Below, one piece after another: positions 53,221 through 62,440 of a DNA stretch of 64,000 nucleotides (position 1 is the first letter of the stretch; every line of letters begins with the position of its first letter). A program made the position numbers and the translations under genes. Origin of the DNA: Clostridiales bacterium (GTDB lineage Bacteria > Bacillota > Clostridia > Lachnospirales > Lachnospiraceae); NCBI GenBank assembly GCA_018365455.1, contig JAGZJZ010000023.1, forward strand, positions 1 to 64,000, in the 5' to 3' direction. The notes under the pieces are model-generated. The model saw only the letters and a program-made list of their open reading frames with translations. It made no database searches and was not told the DNA's origin.

Positions 53221-54621
53221 TTACGGCACGGCCTCCTCCGTCAGTGTATAGGTAATCTTCATCGTCTTGTCCACTGTCTTCACCACCGCCGATGACAGGT
53301 TGTTAATAGTTGCCAGATAAGGTGTCAGTAGGTACATAGTCCGGTACTCGCTCCCATAACTCCCTCCCCACCCCAAAAGAAAATTCTTATACTGGAACAG
53401 CGGGGTTGCCGCGTCATTCAGCCGGGAACTCCCCTTGGTGCGGATTACCTTATCCTCAACCGTAACCTGGAAATCCCCACCGATAATCAAATCGCCAACC
53501 AGCATCATATACACCTCGCAGGTCCCTGTCTCGCACAGCGGCTTCCATTTGGAAGTAAACCCCAGATTGATCAGCGTCACGTCTGAAGTATTGGAAAGAT
53601 TAATCTTATAAATCCCCTTCTTGTTATTCGCCATCACATACAGGTATCCGCTCCGAATACAGCACTGCAGATACCGCTCCGGGAAAGAACTGTCCTCCTC
53701 CCGCCGCCCCACATCCATCAGCTTCGCATTGGACAGCGTCCACTCCCCCTCCGTCATGGAATAATCATCCTTCTTAATCTTCACCCACACCATAGTAGCA
53801 CTGCCAGAGGAATTCCCCTCATTGGAAAACCCGTACCAGTACCCGTCCCCGCCGTCCAGAAATTCCCCGTACAGCGTGTAATCCCCAAGAAACCGGAACG
53901 TGGAAGTCTGAATCACCTGGTCATCCACCACCGCAAAGGATGAGTCATCCAGCTTCTCGTTCAGCCCCACCGTAAAAATCGGGATATGCACCTTCCGTAT
54001 ACGCACCCCTGTATCCTGATACGTGATGGAATACAGCAGATTCCTTTCAAAATCCACCTCCACGGTCTCAAACAGCACCAGCTCCCGCGCCATAGCCATC
54101 CCGTCCAGCTTGATGCTTTTAATCTGCTGAAATGTGGAACTGTCATTCACCAGGCTCCCATAAGCATTCGCCCCGCCTTGGGCGCTGGTCAGGGCGGCCG
54201 CCGCAATGGTACCGTTCCCCTGGCTCGGCGTGAACTCCCACACAAACTTGTATCCATTGTCCAGCTTCTTGCTCTCCGTCAGGTTCATGCTTCCCCTCGC
54301 CACATTCGCCGTGGAATTCACATTATTTGACGCATAAGCCACTGGCAGGTTATCCGACAGGGAATAAATATTGTCCGCCCGTTCCTCCAGTACCTTGGAA
54401 AACAGCAGAATCCCCCCAATCATGTTAGGGCAGACCGGAAGTAATACCTCCTGCCATTTCACCCCGTCAATACTCTCCCCGATTTCGTAAAATACCCCCA
54501 TGGGATTTAGCCCAAGAATATGGTTCACCGCATCCGTCACCATATTTTCCTCCGTCACCGCCGTGACCTCCCCGGTATTCACATCCGTAAGTTCAATCCT
54601 CATCGTTCCCGTCAGCCTCAT
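53221..54621 (-). CDS. Phage tail-region protein
   Basis: 466-residue beta-rich protein with no recognised catalytic motif. The N-terminus (MRLTGTMRIELTDVNTGEV) and repeated aromatic/glycine turns (GDGYWYGFSNEGNS) look like a phage structural protein. Position after the tail-tip gene and before holin suggests a baseplate or receptor-binding accessory. No collagen-like or coiled fibre repeats. Function is inferred from position. Confidence 0.7.
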   Translation of the reverse strand: MRLTGTMRIELTDVNTGEVTAVTEENMVTDAVNHILGLNPMGVFYEIGESIDGVKWQEVLLPVCPNMIGGILLFSKVLEERADNIYSLSDNLPVAYASNNVNSTANVARGSMNLTESKKLDNGYKFVWEFTPSQGNGTIAAAALTSAQGGANAYGSLVNDSSTFQQIKSIKLDGMAMARELVLFETVEVDFERNLLYSITYQDTGVRIRKVHIPIFTVGLNEKLDDSSFAVVDDQVIQTSTFRFLGDYTLYGEFLDGGDGYWYGFSNEGNSSGSATMVWVKIKKDDYSMTEGEWTLSNAKLMDVGRREEDSSFPERYLQCCIRSGYLYVMANNKKGIYKINLSNTSDVTLINLGFTSKWKPLCETGTCEVYMMLVGDLIIGGDFQVTVEDKVIRTKGSSRLNDAATPLFQYKNFLLGWGGSYGSEYRTMYLLTPYLATINNLSSAVVKTVDKTMKITYTLTEEAVP

Positions 54622-54631
54622 AACGCCCTCC

Positions 54632-56449
54632 TTAACTCAAATCTACCGGACATCCAAACGCGCCTACTGGAATCCGCCCCATGCTGTCCGCCATCTGCCT
54701 CTGTACAAGCTCCATGGTCTCCATTCCAACTGTCTCCGCAAACTCTCTGACACTTAACCCTGTGCCAACCCGGAACACAGCGGCCGTATCCTCCAATACA
54801 ATCTTCCCATCCCATGCCGGAGCCGCCGCCATGCCCTGCCCGCTGATGGAGGCAATGCATCCCCCGGTATCAATCTGTCCGCTGCCGCCCTCCAAACGAA
54901 GGAATACCTGAAACGTGTTCGTAAAGTTGGGAATCAGTTCCTCAATAGGATAATACAAAGGCAGCACATGCTTCCCACTTCCCCAGGTTTCCGCCGGATA
55001 ATGGGTCAAAATCTCTTCGTCATTGAACACATACCTTACACGCGCTACGGCCCGCCCATCCGCAGGAACCGTTACTTGCAGTTCCGCTTCCACACTGACA
55101 TTTACCGTAGTCTCCGTTCCATCCTCAGCCATCGACGGAACCGGGACAACAACCGTTCCCTTCGCCGTTCCTGCCTGTTCCGCCGCATTTGCCGACACAT
55201 CCACCAGCACAATCGCAAAGAACTGCACATGCGTCTCCTTTGCCGCCGCAAACTCAATGCTGATAATTTTCACATCCGTCTCATTCACTGTATAGGCTGA
55301 TGCATTGGTAAACGTGTGTATCCCTATCTTCCCCGCTTCAATCTGGTTCAGCAGACCGGAGAGGTTCTTGTCATTCTTCGACTTGGCCTGCGCCAGTCTT
55401 GGATTCTTACCCACACATTTCAAAGAATGCTTCCCATTAATCTTAATCTGATACCCAGTCACACAGGCTAACTGCGTTTCGTCCGCATGGCCGCCGGAGA
55501 ACACCAGCACATCCCCCAAATCCAATGCCGGATTTCCAATGGTGTCTGAATCAAAAGGAACATAACGGATGACAGATAAATCAGACAGGATATTCTCCAG
55601 CAGTGCCTTCCTTGTCTCCTCCAATCCAAACTGCAAAAGCGGATTTACGCCCAGGTTCATGGTCAGCCCGTCATCTGTTTCCAACGCATAATACTCTGCT
55701 GTCTGCGTCTTGACATTCGTAGAACTGATTGCCGTATACCGGGTAATAAAATCCGAAAAGCTGCTGGAAAACCGCTGCCTGTCGGAAACCGTCATCACAG
55801 GCACATTCCTGTATTTCCTCAGTTCCAGCTTTCCCGTCCGGTTAATGCAGAAAAAACCTCCCAGTACCTGCCCCACATAATACAGCACGTCCCGGTACGT
55901 CTCTATATCATTCTCCGTATACACTGACAGTAGTTCCTCACCGTTTGGCATCGCCTCAATCTCCGCCTGGGTATGGGCAAGCTCCACGTTACAGGCTTTA
56001 CAGCACAAAACCAGGAAAGCATAAGCATTCCCCACAGTCTCAAAGCCATTGAAGCTTCTCTCAAACCGCAACATGTAATCATACGCCTTTATCTCCAGAC
56101 AGTGTAGCGTCCGGTTCGCCTCACTCACCTCAAAAATCCCCATGGGGACTTCCTCAAAGCTCCCGTTCCCAAGCCGCAGATGATAGAACAGTTCTATCTT
56201 TGCATCCTCCAGCGTATTTCGGTCAATCTCCGAAAAAAGGGTGAGCCCCATCTCCGCCGCATACACCGTGCCAATCTCAATCTCTGTGCTGCCGCAGCAC
56301 TGGCCTGTGATGTAGCCGGAGCCTTTCACGATATCTCCATTTCCAAACTCATGGACCACCCCGGCCTTCGTGGTAATTCTCCCTGTCCAGTAAAAATTGC
56401 GGGCGTTTTCCTGCACCGCAGTTAAAAATTCTTCACTGACTGGATACAT
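54632..56449 (-). CDS. Tail tip / baseplate protein
   Basis: 605-residue phage protein. The N-terminal 350 residues look like the gp27/tail-associated fold (EFLTAVQENARNFYWTGRI, MGIFEVSEANRTLHCLEIKAYDYMLRFERSF in parts, KLELRKYRNVPV). The C-terminal part (TNAYTVNETDVKIISIEFAA region onward) is beta-rich and could bind the host surface. It lies after the distal tail protein, the usual place of tail-tip genes. No peptidase motif was seen. Confidence 0.75.
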   Translation of the reverse strand: MYPVSEEFLTAVQENARNFYWTGRITTKAGVVHEFGNGDIVKGSGYITGQCCGSTEIEIGTVYAAEMGLTLFSEIDRNTLEDAKIELFYHLRLGNGSFEEVPMGIFEVSEANRTLHCLEIKAYDYMLRFERSFNGFETVGNAYAFLVLCCKACNVELAHTQAEIEAMPNGEELLSVYTENDIETYRDVLYYVGQVLGGFFCINRTGKLELRKYRNVPVMTVSDRQRFSSSFSDFITRYTAISSTNVKTQTAEYYALETDDGLTMNLGVNPLLQFGLEETRKALLENILSDLSVIRYVPFDSDTIGNPALDLGDVLVFSGGHADETQLACVTGYQIKINGKHSLKCVGKNPRLAQAKSKNDKNLSGLLNQIEAGKIGIHTFTNASAYTVNETDVKIISIEFAAAKETHVQFFAIVLVDVSANAAEQAGTAKGTVVVPVPSMAEDGTETTVNVSVEAELQVTVPADGRAVARVRYVFNDEEILTHYPAETWGSGKHVLPLYYPIEELIPNFTNTFQVFLRLEGGSGQIDTGGCIASISGQGMAAAPAWDGKIVLEDTAAVFRVGTGLSVREFAETVGMETMELVQRQMADSMGRIPVGAFGCPVDLS

Positions 56450-56465
56450 GAGCCCACCCCTTTCC

Positions 56466-56828
56466 TTAAAACTCTTTCAAATTAAATGACACTTTCCACA
56501 GCCCTTTATAGGAAGTGTCTTTCACCAGCCCAGCCTTATAGCCTTCCATAAACATCTCCGCCCGCTTCACTTCCAGTGTCTCCGTATCAAAAAACTCCAC
56601 AGCAATCTTCGGCTTCCTGCGGAACCCCGCCATAGCCTTCACCCACTTCGGGCTTAGCGAAAAGGAAACCGGAATTGTCACCACGCCGCTTCTGACCACA
56701 TCCCGCTGTGTAGTCCCGGCCTCCGTCTCCCCACCGGAATCCGCCTCCACGTCCACCATCTCCACCTCGTAGGAATCCGGCATTGGAAGCGCCACCCCGT
56801 CAAACGTCAGATACTGTATAAACGCCAT
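56466..56828 (-). CDS. Phage tail protein
   Basis: 120-residue beta-rich protein (MAFIQYLTFDGVALPMPDSY; KIAVEFFDTETLEVKR). It follows the tape measure by 2 bases and precedes the tail-tip gene, the place of a distal-tail-like protein, though it is short for Dit. Homology cannot be told from sequence alone. Confidence 0.7.
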   Translation of the reverse strand: MAFIQYLTFDGVALPMPDSYEVEMVDVEADSGGETEAGTTQRDVVRSGVVTIPVSFSLSPKWVKAMAGFRRKPKIAVEFFDTETLEVKRAEMFMEGYKAGLVKDTSYKGLWKVSFNLKEF

Positions 56829-56830
56829 GC

Positions 56831-59677
56831 CTATCTACCTCCCGATCTCAGGTTTTGCCTGTTCTGTGCATTTATTACCACCTCATCCAGCAACGTGCCG
56901 CCAAGGTACACCGGAATGCAGATCGTCCCCGCATTCGCCATTCCAAACCCGCTCACTGCCTCCCTGATTCCGTTCAATAACTGTGTGACGTTATTGGCAG
57001 AAGCCGCCTGCTGCCCCGCCATGCCGGAGGTCATCCCAATCTGCGGGCTGACCACCATATCCGAAGCCACGCCCCGGACTGCCTTCTCAATCATTCCCCG
57101 GCTGCCCTCAATCCCCCTGGCAAGCCCGGACATAAAATCCGGCATCCAGGATTCATACTCCGTAAGAGGCCCTTCATCCGGCACGGAGAAATGGAGGAAC
57201 GCCGCAATCTTATCCGCAATGCTCCTGACCGCATCCACCACATTCCCCACGGCATTCCGGATTCCGTTGGCAATCCCGTTCACGATATCCACACCCCAGT
57301 TCCACGCACTGGAAGCCAGCCCTTTAATATAACCCACCGCCTGCTCAAACCCATTCCTCACCGCATTGTAAACATTGCTCATGGCATTGCTGATTCCACT
57401 GACAATGTTATTAAAAATGTTCGTGACTGCTGTCTTAATAGCATTCAGCACAGTCGTCACCGTATTTTTTACCGAATTCCACACAGTAGATATAATACTG
57501 CCCACCGTATTCATCACTGTAGTTACCACATCCCGGATTCCATTCCACACAGAAGTAACGATGCTTTGGATGGTATTCAGCACCGTAGAAATCACCGTCT
57601 GGATGGTATTCCATGCTGTAGTCAGGAAAGCCTGTACCGCCGTAACAACTGTAATCACCACCTTTTTAATGGCATTCCAGACTGTTGTGAAAATCGTCTG
57701 TATAACAGTCAGCACCGTGGTAATAATCGTTTTGTAAATGTTAAAATATGTGGTGACGATTGTGGAAATCGCCGTCAGCACAGTCTGAAACAGAGTTTTA
57801 ATGCCCTCCCATAACGTGGAGAAAAATGTGGCAATCCCGTTCCAAATGGTCTGTGCCGCCGTGGATATCCCTGTCCACAGTGTGGAAAAAAACTGTGAAA
57901 TAGACGTCCACGCAGCACAGGCCGTCTGCTTAATCCCCTCCCACAGCCCGGCAAAGAATTCCTTCACGGCATTCCAGATATTCATACAGGCTGCCTTGAT
58001 TTCATCCCAGTGGGCAACCAGTAACTTCCCAACCGCAATCACCGCTACAATCACAGCGATAATTGCAAGTATCGGCGCACCCACGCTGGCTACGACCGGA
58101 ATCAATGCAGAAATGGCTGGGGCAATTACACCTACCAGGCTTATCACTGCGCTGATTCCCGTTGCAATCTTTCCAATGATGATTAACACAGGCCCCACGG
58201 CAGCCACCACCATGGCGATGATAACAATCATCTTCTTCGTACCCTCCGACAGCCCGGAAAACCAGGAAGTAAACGCCTGTATCTTATCCGCCAGTGCAAT
58301 CAAAATCGGTGCCAGCACGCTCATAATGGCGGAACCAAATTCAATGGCAGTGTTTTTCAACTGGTTAAACGCCTTCTGTATCTTATAGGAATTGGTATTC
58401 AATTTCCCGAAAGCTGTCTCCGTTGCCCCTGTAGAATTCTGCATCTGCTCCAGAGTCCCATTGAAAGTTTCCGCACTGTCCCCCAGAAGAATCAGCCCAG
58501 CCTTCCCGGCCTCCGCACTCCCCCATAAATCACTGAAAGCCAGCCCCTGCTCCGCCGCGCTGTCGGAAATAACCTGCAGCACCTCGGAAAGGCTGGCTCC
58601 GTCCTGCATCAGTTCCAGGAAGGATTTCCCCGTCTTTTCCTTCAAAGTGTCCGACACCTTCGTGCCGGATTTTCCAAGCTCATTGAACATGGAATTCATA
58701 TAGGTGGTGGATTCCGCAGTTGCCACACCGTTGGCAGTCATCAGGGCATATCCCGCCGCCACCTGTTCCAATGCCACCCCGTTTGCTTTTGCTGTGGGGA
58801 TAACCTTACCCATCGAGGATGACAACTCCCCCACCGTGGTTTTGCCCAGGTTCTGTGTCTGGATCAGCACGTCAGACACCCGGCCTACCTCAGACGCTTC
58901 CAGGCCATAGGCATTCATAATCGTAGTCAGCACATCCAGCGCGCTTCCCGCATCTGCAAATCCGGCCCTTGCCAGCTTCGTGGAATTGGACACAAAATTC
59001 ACTGCATCCCCGGTCTTCTGCCCGGCGGAGATGGCGTCATACACATTCCCCGCAATCTCCGAAGAACTGATGCCCGTCTGGTTCGACAAATCCAGGATGG
59101 CCTTTTCCAGTTCCGACAGCGGCACTTCCGTGGTATCCGCAATGGTATTAACCTTTGCCATGGCATCCTCAAAATCCATCGCCATCTTAGCGGATGCCCC
59201 GCCCGCCGCCGTAATCCCGGCAGTCACCGGGAGCAGTTTCTTACCTGCTGATGTAGCGGCATCCCCAAACTTCCCAACCTTCTCCGCCGCCTGCGAAAAT
59301 CCGGACAGGGAGGTGTTGGTATCCTCTGCCTGTTTTTCCAGGTCTTTTAAATTCTGCTCCGTCTCAATAATCTCCCGCTGCAGGGCATCGTACTGGTCTT
59401 TGGTGATATCGCCGCGCTCAAACTGCTGCTGTACCTGCTGCTGGGCGGATTTGAGTGCCTCCAGCTTCTCCTTCGTTTCCCCAATAGCATCCGTCAAAAG
59501 CCTCTGCTTCTGCGCCAGAAGCTCCGAATTATGTGGGTCCAGCTTCAAGAGTTTCTCCACATCCTTAAGCTGGGACTGGGTGTTGCGGATTTCTGAATTG
59601 ACGCCCTTCAGCGCTGTAGTCAGTCTGGTGGTATCACCGCCGATTTCCACCGTGATACCCTGTATGCGGTTTGCCAT
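56831..59677 (-). CDS. Phage tail tape measure protein
   Basis: 948-residue tape measure. A coiled N-terminus (TQSQLKDVEKLLKLDPHN; EIIETEQNLKDLEKQAEDT) leads into the TIGR01760-like core (AMAKVNTIADTTEVPLSELE, LSNQTGISSSEIAGNVYDAISAGQKTGDAVNF in parts). Hydrophobic segments around residues 480-560 are followed by amphipathic repeats of 11 or 22 residues rich in TVWNTI/TVLNTI (about 640-790). The length implies a tail near 140 nm by the usual rule. It is the second-largest structural marker of a siphovirus here. A cargo cassette separates it from the tail chaperone. Confidence 0.95.
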   Translation of the reverse strand: MANRIQGITVEIGGDTTRLTTALKGVNSEIRNTQSQLKDVEKLLKLDPHNSELLAQKQRLLTDAIGETKEKLEALKSAQQQVQQQFERGDITKDQYDALQREIIETEQNLKDLEKQAEDTNTSLSGFSQAAEKVGKFGDAATSAGKKLLPVTAGITAAGGASAKMAMDFEDAMAKVNTIADTTEVPLSELEKAILDLSNQTGISSSEIAGNVYDAISAGQKTGDAVNFVSNSTKLARAGFADAGSALDVLTTIMNAYGLEASEVGRVSDVLIQTQNLGKTTVGELSSSMGKVIPTAKANGVALEQVAAGYALMTANGVATAESTTYMNSMFNELGKSGTKVSDTLKEKTGKSFLELMQDGASLSEVLQVISDSAAEQGLAFSDLWGSAEAGKAGLILLGDSAETFNGTLEQMQNSTGATETAFGKLNTNSYKIQKAFNQLKNTAIEFGSAIMSVLAPILIALADKIQAFTSWFSGLSEGTKKMIVIIAMVVAAVGPVLIIIGKIATGISAVISLVGVIAPAISALIPVVASVGAPILAIIAVIVAVIAVGKLLVAHWDEIKAACMNIWNAVKEFFAGLWEGIKQTACAAWTSISQFFSTLWTGISTAAQTIWNGIATFFSTLWEGIKTLFQTVLTAISTIVTTYFNIYKTIITTVLTVIQTIFTTVWNAIKKVVITVVTAVQAFLTTAWNTIQTVISTVLNTIQSIVTSVWNGIRDVVTTVMNTVGSIISTVWNSVKNTVTTVLNAIKTAVTNIFNNIVSGISNAMSNVYNAVRNGFEQAVGYIKGLASSAWNWGVDIVNGIANGIRNAVGNVVDAVRSIADKIAAFLHFSVPDEGPLTEYESWMPDFMSGLARGIEGSRGMIEKAVRGVASDMVVSPQIGMTSGMAGQQAASANNVTQLLNGIREAVSGFGMANAGTICIPVYLGGTLLDEVVINAQNRQNLRSGGR

Positions 59678-59705
59678 GCGATGCCTCCTTCCTGTTTTTG
59701 GACAG

Positions 59706-59728
59706 AAAAAAAGAGCCGGTTAAGGCTC
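59706..59728 (-). terminator. Terminator after the cargo genes
   Basis: On the minus strand GAGCC-TTAACC-GGCTC followed by seven T, a clear rho-independent terminator. It lies 93 bases after the GNAT stop and 28 bases before the tape-measure start, inside what would normally be one late transcript. Confidence 0.85.
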
Positions 59729-59820
59729 AAATATATGGAAAAGGCACCTGCCGTATTTGGACAGATGCCTATGTATCAATACTATTTAATTTATTATTCT
59801 GCTCATTACAAAACCGGAAA

Positions 59821-60333
59821 CTATATTTCTGTTTTCAGCAGTGAATACATCTTCATGTCGATTATTTCGCCGTTCTTTACAGCATTACTTCTTAATGTAC
59901 CTTCGTATTGAAACCTTGCTTTTTCAAGCACATGGCAGGATGCGGCATTGTATGCGAACGGTTCTGCATAAATACGGATTATATCGCTCTTGTCAAAAAC
60001 GTACCCGCATATCTGTTTTACGGCTTCTGTCATAATTCCTTTGCCCCAATATTCTTCTGCGATGCAATATCCCAACTCCGCAGTCTGTCTGTGTATGTTC
60101 CCCTGTCGGAAAATCCCGATACTGCCAACCACCTTTTCATCTACGGTAATAGCAAAAGCAAACGTTTCATTTTCATCTGCGGAAAGCATCGCAGAGATAT
60201 AGTCCGTTCCATCCTGCTCGGTGTAAGGGTATGGCAATCCATCCCGGAGATTATCCTGTACTTTTTTATTGGAAAGAGCCGCCGCTAAATCTATTGCATC
60301 TGATAACTCCCATTTTCTTATTCTGCAAATCAT
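59821..60333 (-). CDS. GNAT acetyltransferase, RimJ/RimL-like, prophage cargo
   Basis: 170-residue acetyltransferase with the acetyl-CoA region ELGYCIAEEYWGKGIMTEAVKQICGYVF (in parts) and RIYAEPFAYNAASCHVLEKARF, the RimJ/RimL pattern. It follows the VOC gene by 28 bases and ends before a terminator, so the two form a unit inside the tail module. Not a virion protein by family; it may acetylate a toxin, drug or host protein. The substrate is unknown. Confidence 0.87.
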   Translation of the reverse strand: MICRIRKWELSDAIDLAAALSNKKVQDNLRDGLPYPYTEQDGTDYISAMLSADENETFAFAITVDEKVVGSIGIFRQGNIHRQTAELGYCIAEEYWGKGIMTEAVKQICGYVFDKSDIIRIYAEPFAYNAASCHVLEKARFQYEGTLRSNAVKNGEIIDMKMYSLLKTEI

Positions 60334-60361
60334 TTTCCTTTGTCCACCTCCCCCGGTAAAT

Positions 60362-60826
60362 TTAAAATTGGCATTTCAAACACTCCTTGACATAATCCAC
60401 GGGAACATCCATTCTATCTGCAACCTGTTCCACCGTCATTCCACTATGGAAGAACCGCTTTACAACCATTGAAATATCCTCAGCGACCTCAATAATATGG
60501 TGGTTCGGATCATAAAAGCGAACAACTCTTTGTCCCCAATTATGCTCCATTAACTCATGAACATATTCAATATTGACTGCTTGCAGTTTTTTGTAAAACT
60601 CATCAATATCAGAAACTTCAAAATATAGCTCTCCAGCATTATTTTTCAGATATACTTCTTTGCTATTGATAAAATCACTCCATGTATCAAGTGTTTGCAA
60701 AAATAATCCGCCATCCAGTTGAACATTGGCGCCAAAATCACCTACCACATTCATGTCCAGTATATCATGATAGAATTTTTTGCTTTCTTCTATGTTCTTT
60801 ACAGCAATCAAAGTACCCTTGTACAT
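60362..60826 (-). CDS. VOC-family (glyoxalase-like) protein, prophage cargo
   Basis: 154-residue protein with the paired beta-alpha-beta-beta units of the vicinal-oxygen-chelate fold (LIAVKNIEESKKFYHDILDM; VVRFYDPNHHIIEVAED). Metal residues appear partly kept (NHHIIEV). The C-terminal 35 residues (MTVEQVADRMDVPVDYVKECL) look like a small helix-turn-helix, an unusual addition. GAGGAGG precedes the ATG and a promoter lies 58 bases upstream. It could protect the host from a drug or aldehyde; the substrate is not known. Confidence 0.85.
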   Translation of the reverse strand: MYKGTLIAVKNIEESKKFYHDILDMNVVGDFGANVQLDGGLFLQTLDTWSDFINSKEVYLKNNAGELYFEVSDIDEFYKKLQAVNIEYVHELMEHNWGQRVVRFYDPNHHIIEVAEDISMVVKRFFHSGMTVEQVADRMDVPVDYVKECLKCQF

Positions 60827-60883
60827 TCAAATTATCCTCCTCAACTTCCAGTTTTACGATGACCAAACCAACTATTTCCTACC

Positions 60884-60912
60884 AGTATAGCAGGAAACAG
60901 CCGGCCAATCAA
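60884..60912 (-). promoter_or_regulatory. Promoter of the prophage cargo unit
   Basis: Minus strand TTGATT (60907-60912), 17 bases, TATACT (60884-60889), each five or four of six to consensus. It lies just past the end of the tail-chaperone extension and 58 bases before the VOC gene. With the downstream terminator it makes the unit self-contained. Confidence 0.7.
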
Positions 60913-60930
60913 CGAAAACAAAACCTGTAA

Positions 60931-61469
60931 TCAGAACCTGTCGAAATCCTGCTGCGTGGCAAGCTGGGCATACTTACACTCGTCATTCCTGCTCTCCGCA
61001 TACATATCATTTATCATCCCGATAGAAAGCAGTTCCAATTCATGAATAGAAATCCCAAGCTGCACACACCGCAGGAGGAACAGTGGCGTTGTCATCTCCC
61101 GCTCAGTCGGGCGGAGTTTTTTTTAGCCTCCACATCCGTCTGCACATTCAGTCCCCAAAGTTCAATCAACTTTGGCAGTACCTGATATATGGAGAACGTA
61201 TTGAACCCATCCAGCCATTCCTCCGGCGTGTCCGGGATTGAACCATCTGCATGCTTTGCCATCACAAAAGCGATGTTCTCAAACATCTCCAAAGAAAACA
61301 AATCCAGACCGGACTCCCCTTCCTCAGAGCCTCCCACGCACTGCTCCAAAGCCCGCAGATCCCTGTAAATATCCCTCTGGAACTTCAAGCGGTAAATCCT
61401 CGGTATGGCCGCCGAAGCCTTAAACAGCACCTCCTGCCCGTCAATCTCAACCTTCCTGGTTATGCTCAT
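60931..61469 (-). CDS. Tail assembly chaperone, long form by -1 frameshift
   Basis: The short-form frame ends at 61092, but at the A-run 61117-61124 a -1 shift opens a frame running to the TGA at 60931, giving about 179 residues. The added part reads KKLRPTEREMTTPLFLLRCV and then LSIGMINDMYAESRNDE, the pattern of gpGT-type extensions. The slippery heptamer A-AAA-AAC is in the right phase. Lambda gpG/gpGT set the precedent: the rare long form brings tail protein to the tape measure. The extension is well conserved in type although it is too short to look like a gene alone. Confidence 0.85.
61092..61469 (-). CDS. Tail assembly chaperone, short form
   Basis: 125-residue protein (ITRKVEIDGQEVLFKASAAI, IYRLKFQRDIYRDL) directly after the major tail gene, overlapping it by 4 bases. 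Its position before the tape measure and the frameshift site near its end identify it as the gpG-like chaperone. It is probably made in large excess over the long form. Confidence 0.85.
   Translation of the reverse strand: MSITRKVEIDGQEVLFKASAAIPRIYRLKFQRDIYRDLRALEQCVGGSEEGESGLDLFSLEMFENIAFVMAKHADGSIPDTPEEWLDGFNTFSIYQVLPKLIELWGLNVQTDVEAKKNSARLSGR
61116..61122 (-). promoter_or_regulatory. -1 ribosomal slippery site
   Basis: A-AAA-AAC on the minus strand, in the X-XXY-YYZ phase of the chaperone frame, within a run of eight A. The stop of the zero frame follows eight codons later. Confidence 0.8.
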
Positions 61470-62119
61470 TTATCCGCCACCGCCTTTGCCATGGATTTCA
61501 CTTCTGCAGCCTTGCCCGTCTCCTGGTTCATTGCAAAGCTGGCCGGGGCTGGTGTCACCGGCTCCACCGCAGGCAGATACACCGCTTTATACCAGTCATC
61601 ATACACTTTTGCCGTAGTTGCATCCCCTGTCTTCGCCTTCACATAGCCGGATGCCAGCGGTCTTGCCTTCACCGTCAGCGTCTCCGTCTGCACCTCCCTG
61701 GATTCCTCATTGGTCTTAGATTCAATCTTCGGGCGGGAAGCAGAACAGTTATACAGCACATGCCGGATTTTCTTCACATCCCCGTCAAATTCAAACAGCA
61801 GGGCAAAGCTGCCCGTCTCCGCATTGCAGTTCTCCACCAGCACCTTATTGGTGTCCGCCTCTTCTTTCAGGATATCTGTCCGGAACGTCTCCGGAATCAT
61901 CGCCAGCTCCAGATCCCCGTCATACCCCATATTGTTGTTGATGACGTAATATTCCACCCCGTCCGCATAAAAGGACTCAGGTTCCCCGTTGGGGTCCAGG
62001 CTTAAAGACACCGCGCCCGGCATCGCAACCGGGACTCCGAATGTGTCCGTCCCGTCTTCTGCCGCCGTCAGCGGAGCATAGTGGACATTGCAGATATTAA
62101 ACTTCACTTTATTTCCCAT
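61466..62119 (-). CDS. Major tail protein
   Basis: 217-residue protein typical of the phi13/SPP1-like major tail protein family: MGNKVKFNICNVHYAPLT, VSLSLDPNGEPESFYADG, YDGDLELAMIPETF. It forms the tail tube around the tape measure. It is followed directly by the tail chaperone. The alanine/lysine-rich tail (AEVKSMAKAVADK) is natural. Confidence 0.9.
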   Translation of the reverse strand: MGNKVKFNICNVHYAPLTAAEDGTDTFGVPVAMPGAVSLSLDPNGEPESFYADGVEYYVINNNMGYDGDLELAMIPETFRTDILKEEADTNKVLVENCNAETGSFALLFEFDGDVKKIRHVLYNCSASRPKIESKTNEESREVQTETLTVKARPLASGYVKAKTGDATTAKVYDDWYKAVYLPAVEPVTPAPASFAMNQETGKAAEVKSMAKAVADK

Positions 62120-62122
62120 TCC

Positions 62123-62440
62123 TCAAACCTCCATTTCATACAGAACCTCATACAGCCGTTCCGACTCAATCCATACTTCACTCCTGGCATAAAAGAAGCC
62201 ATGGCTTTCCAGCACGGTTTCTATCCGCTCCTCCAGTTCCACAGACTTATAATCCGTGTACAGTTCAATATGCAGCTTCCGCTTTTTAAAATAAGCAATC
62301 CCATCTGCCGCAAAATTCCGGGATTCCGGGTATAGAAACACCAGGAACGGCGGCTCTGGAGACTGTCCCTCCGCAAAATGTCCATAGGCACAGGGCAGTT
62401 CCATTTCCTCAATCATCTCTAGCACCTGCTCATGCATCAA
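62123..62440 (-). CDS. Tail completion / minor structural protein
   Basis: 105-residue protein (MHEQVLEMIEEMELPCAYGHFAEGQ in parts; LVFLYPESRNFAADGIAYFKK) in the standard slot between the HK97 gp10-like protein and the major tail protein, where a tail terminator is expected. It overlaps the preceding gene by 4 bases. Family by position and size. Confidence 0.75.
   Translation of the reverse strand: MMHEQVLEMIEEMELPCAYGHFAEGQSPEPPFLVFLYPESRNFAADGIAYFKKRKLHIELYTDYKSVELEERIETVLESHGFFYARSEVWIESERLYEVLYEMEV

Noticed and set aside
54618..54860. Minus-strand 80-codon frame overlapping the tail-tip gene end
   Set aside because: Alternate frame of a well-supported gene; Gly/Trp-rich translation without features.
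57191..57814. Long plus-strand open frame (207 codons) opposite the tape measure
   Set aside because: It mirrors the repetitive tape-measure coding; composition is His/Asn/Arg-rich with no start site or family features. The same holds for 58980-59723.
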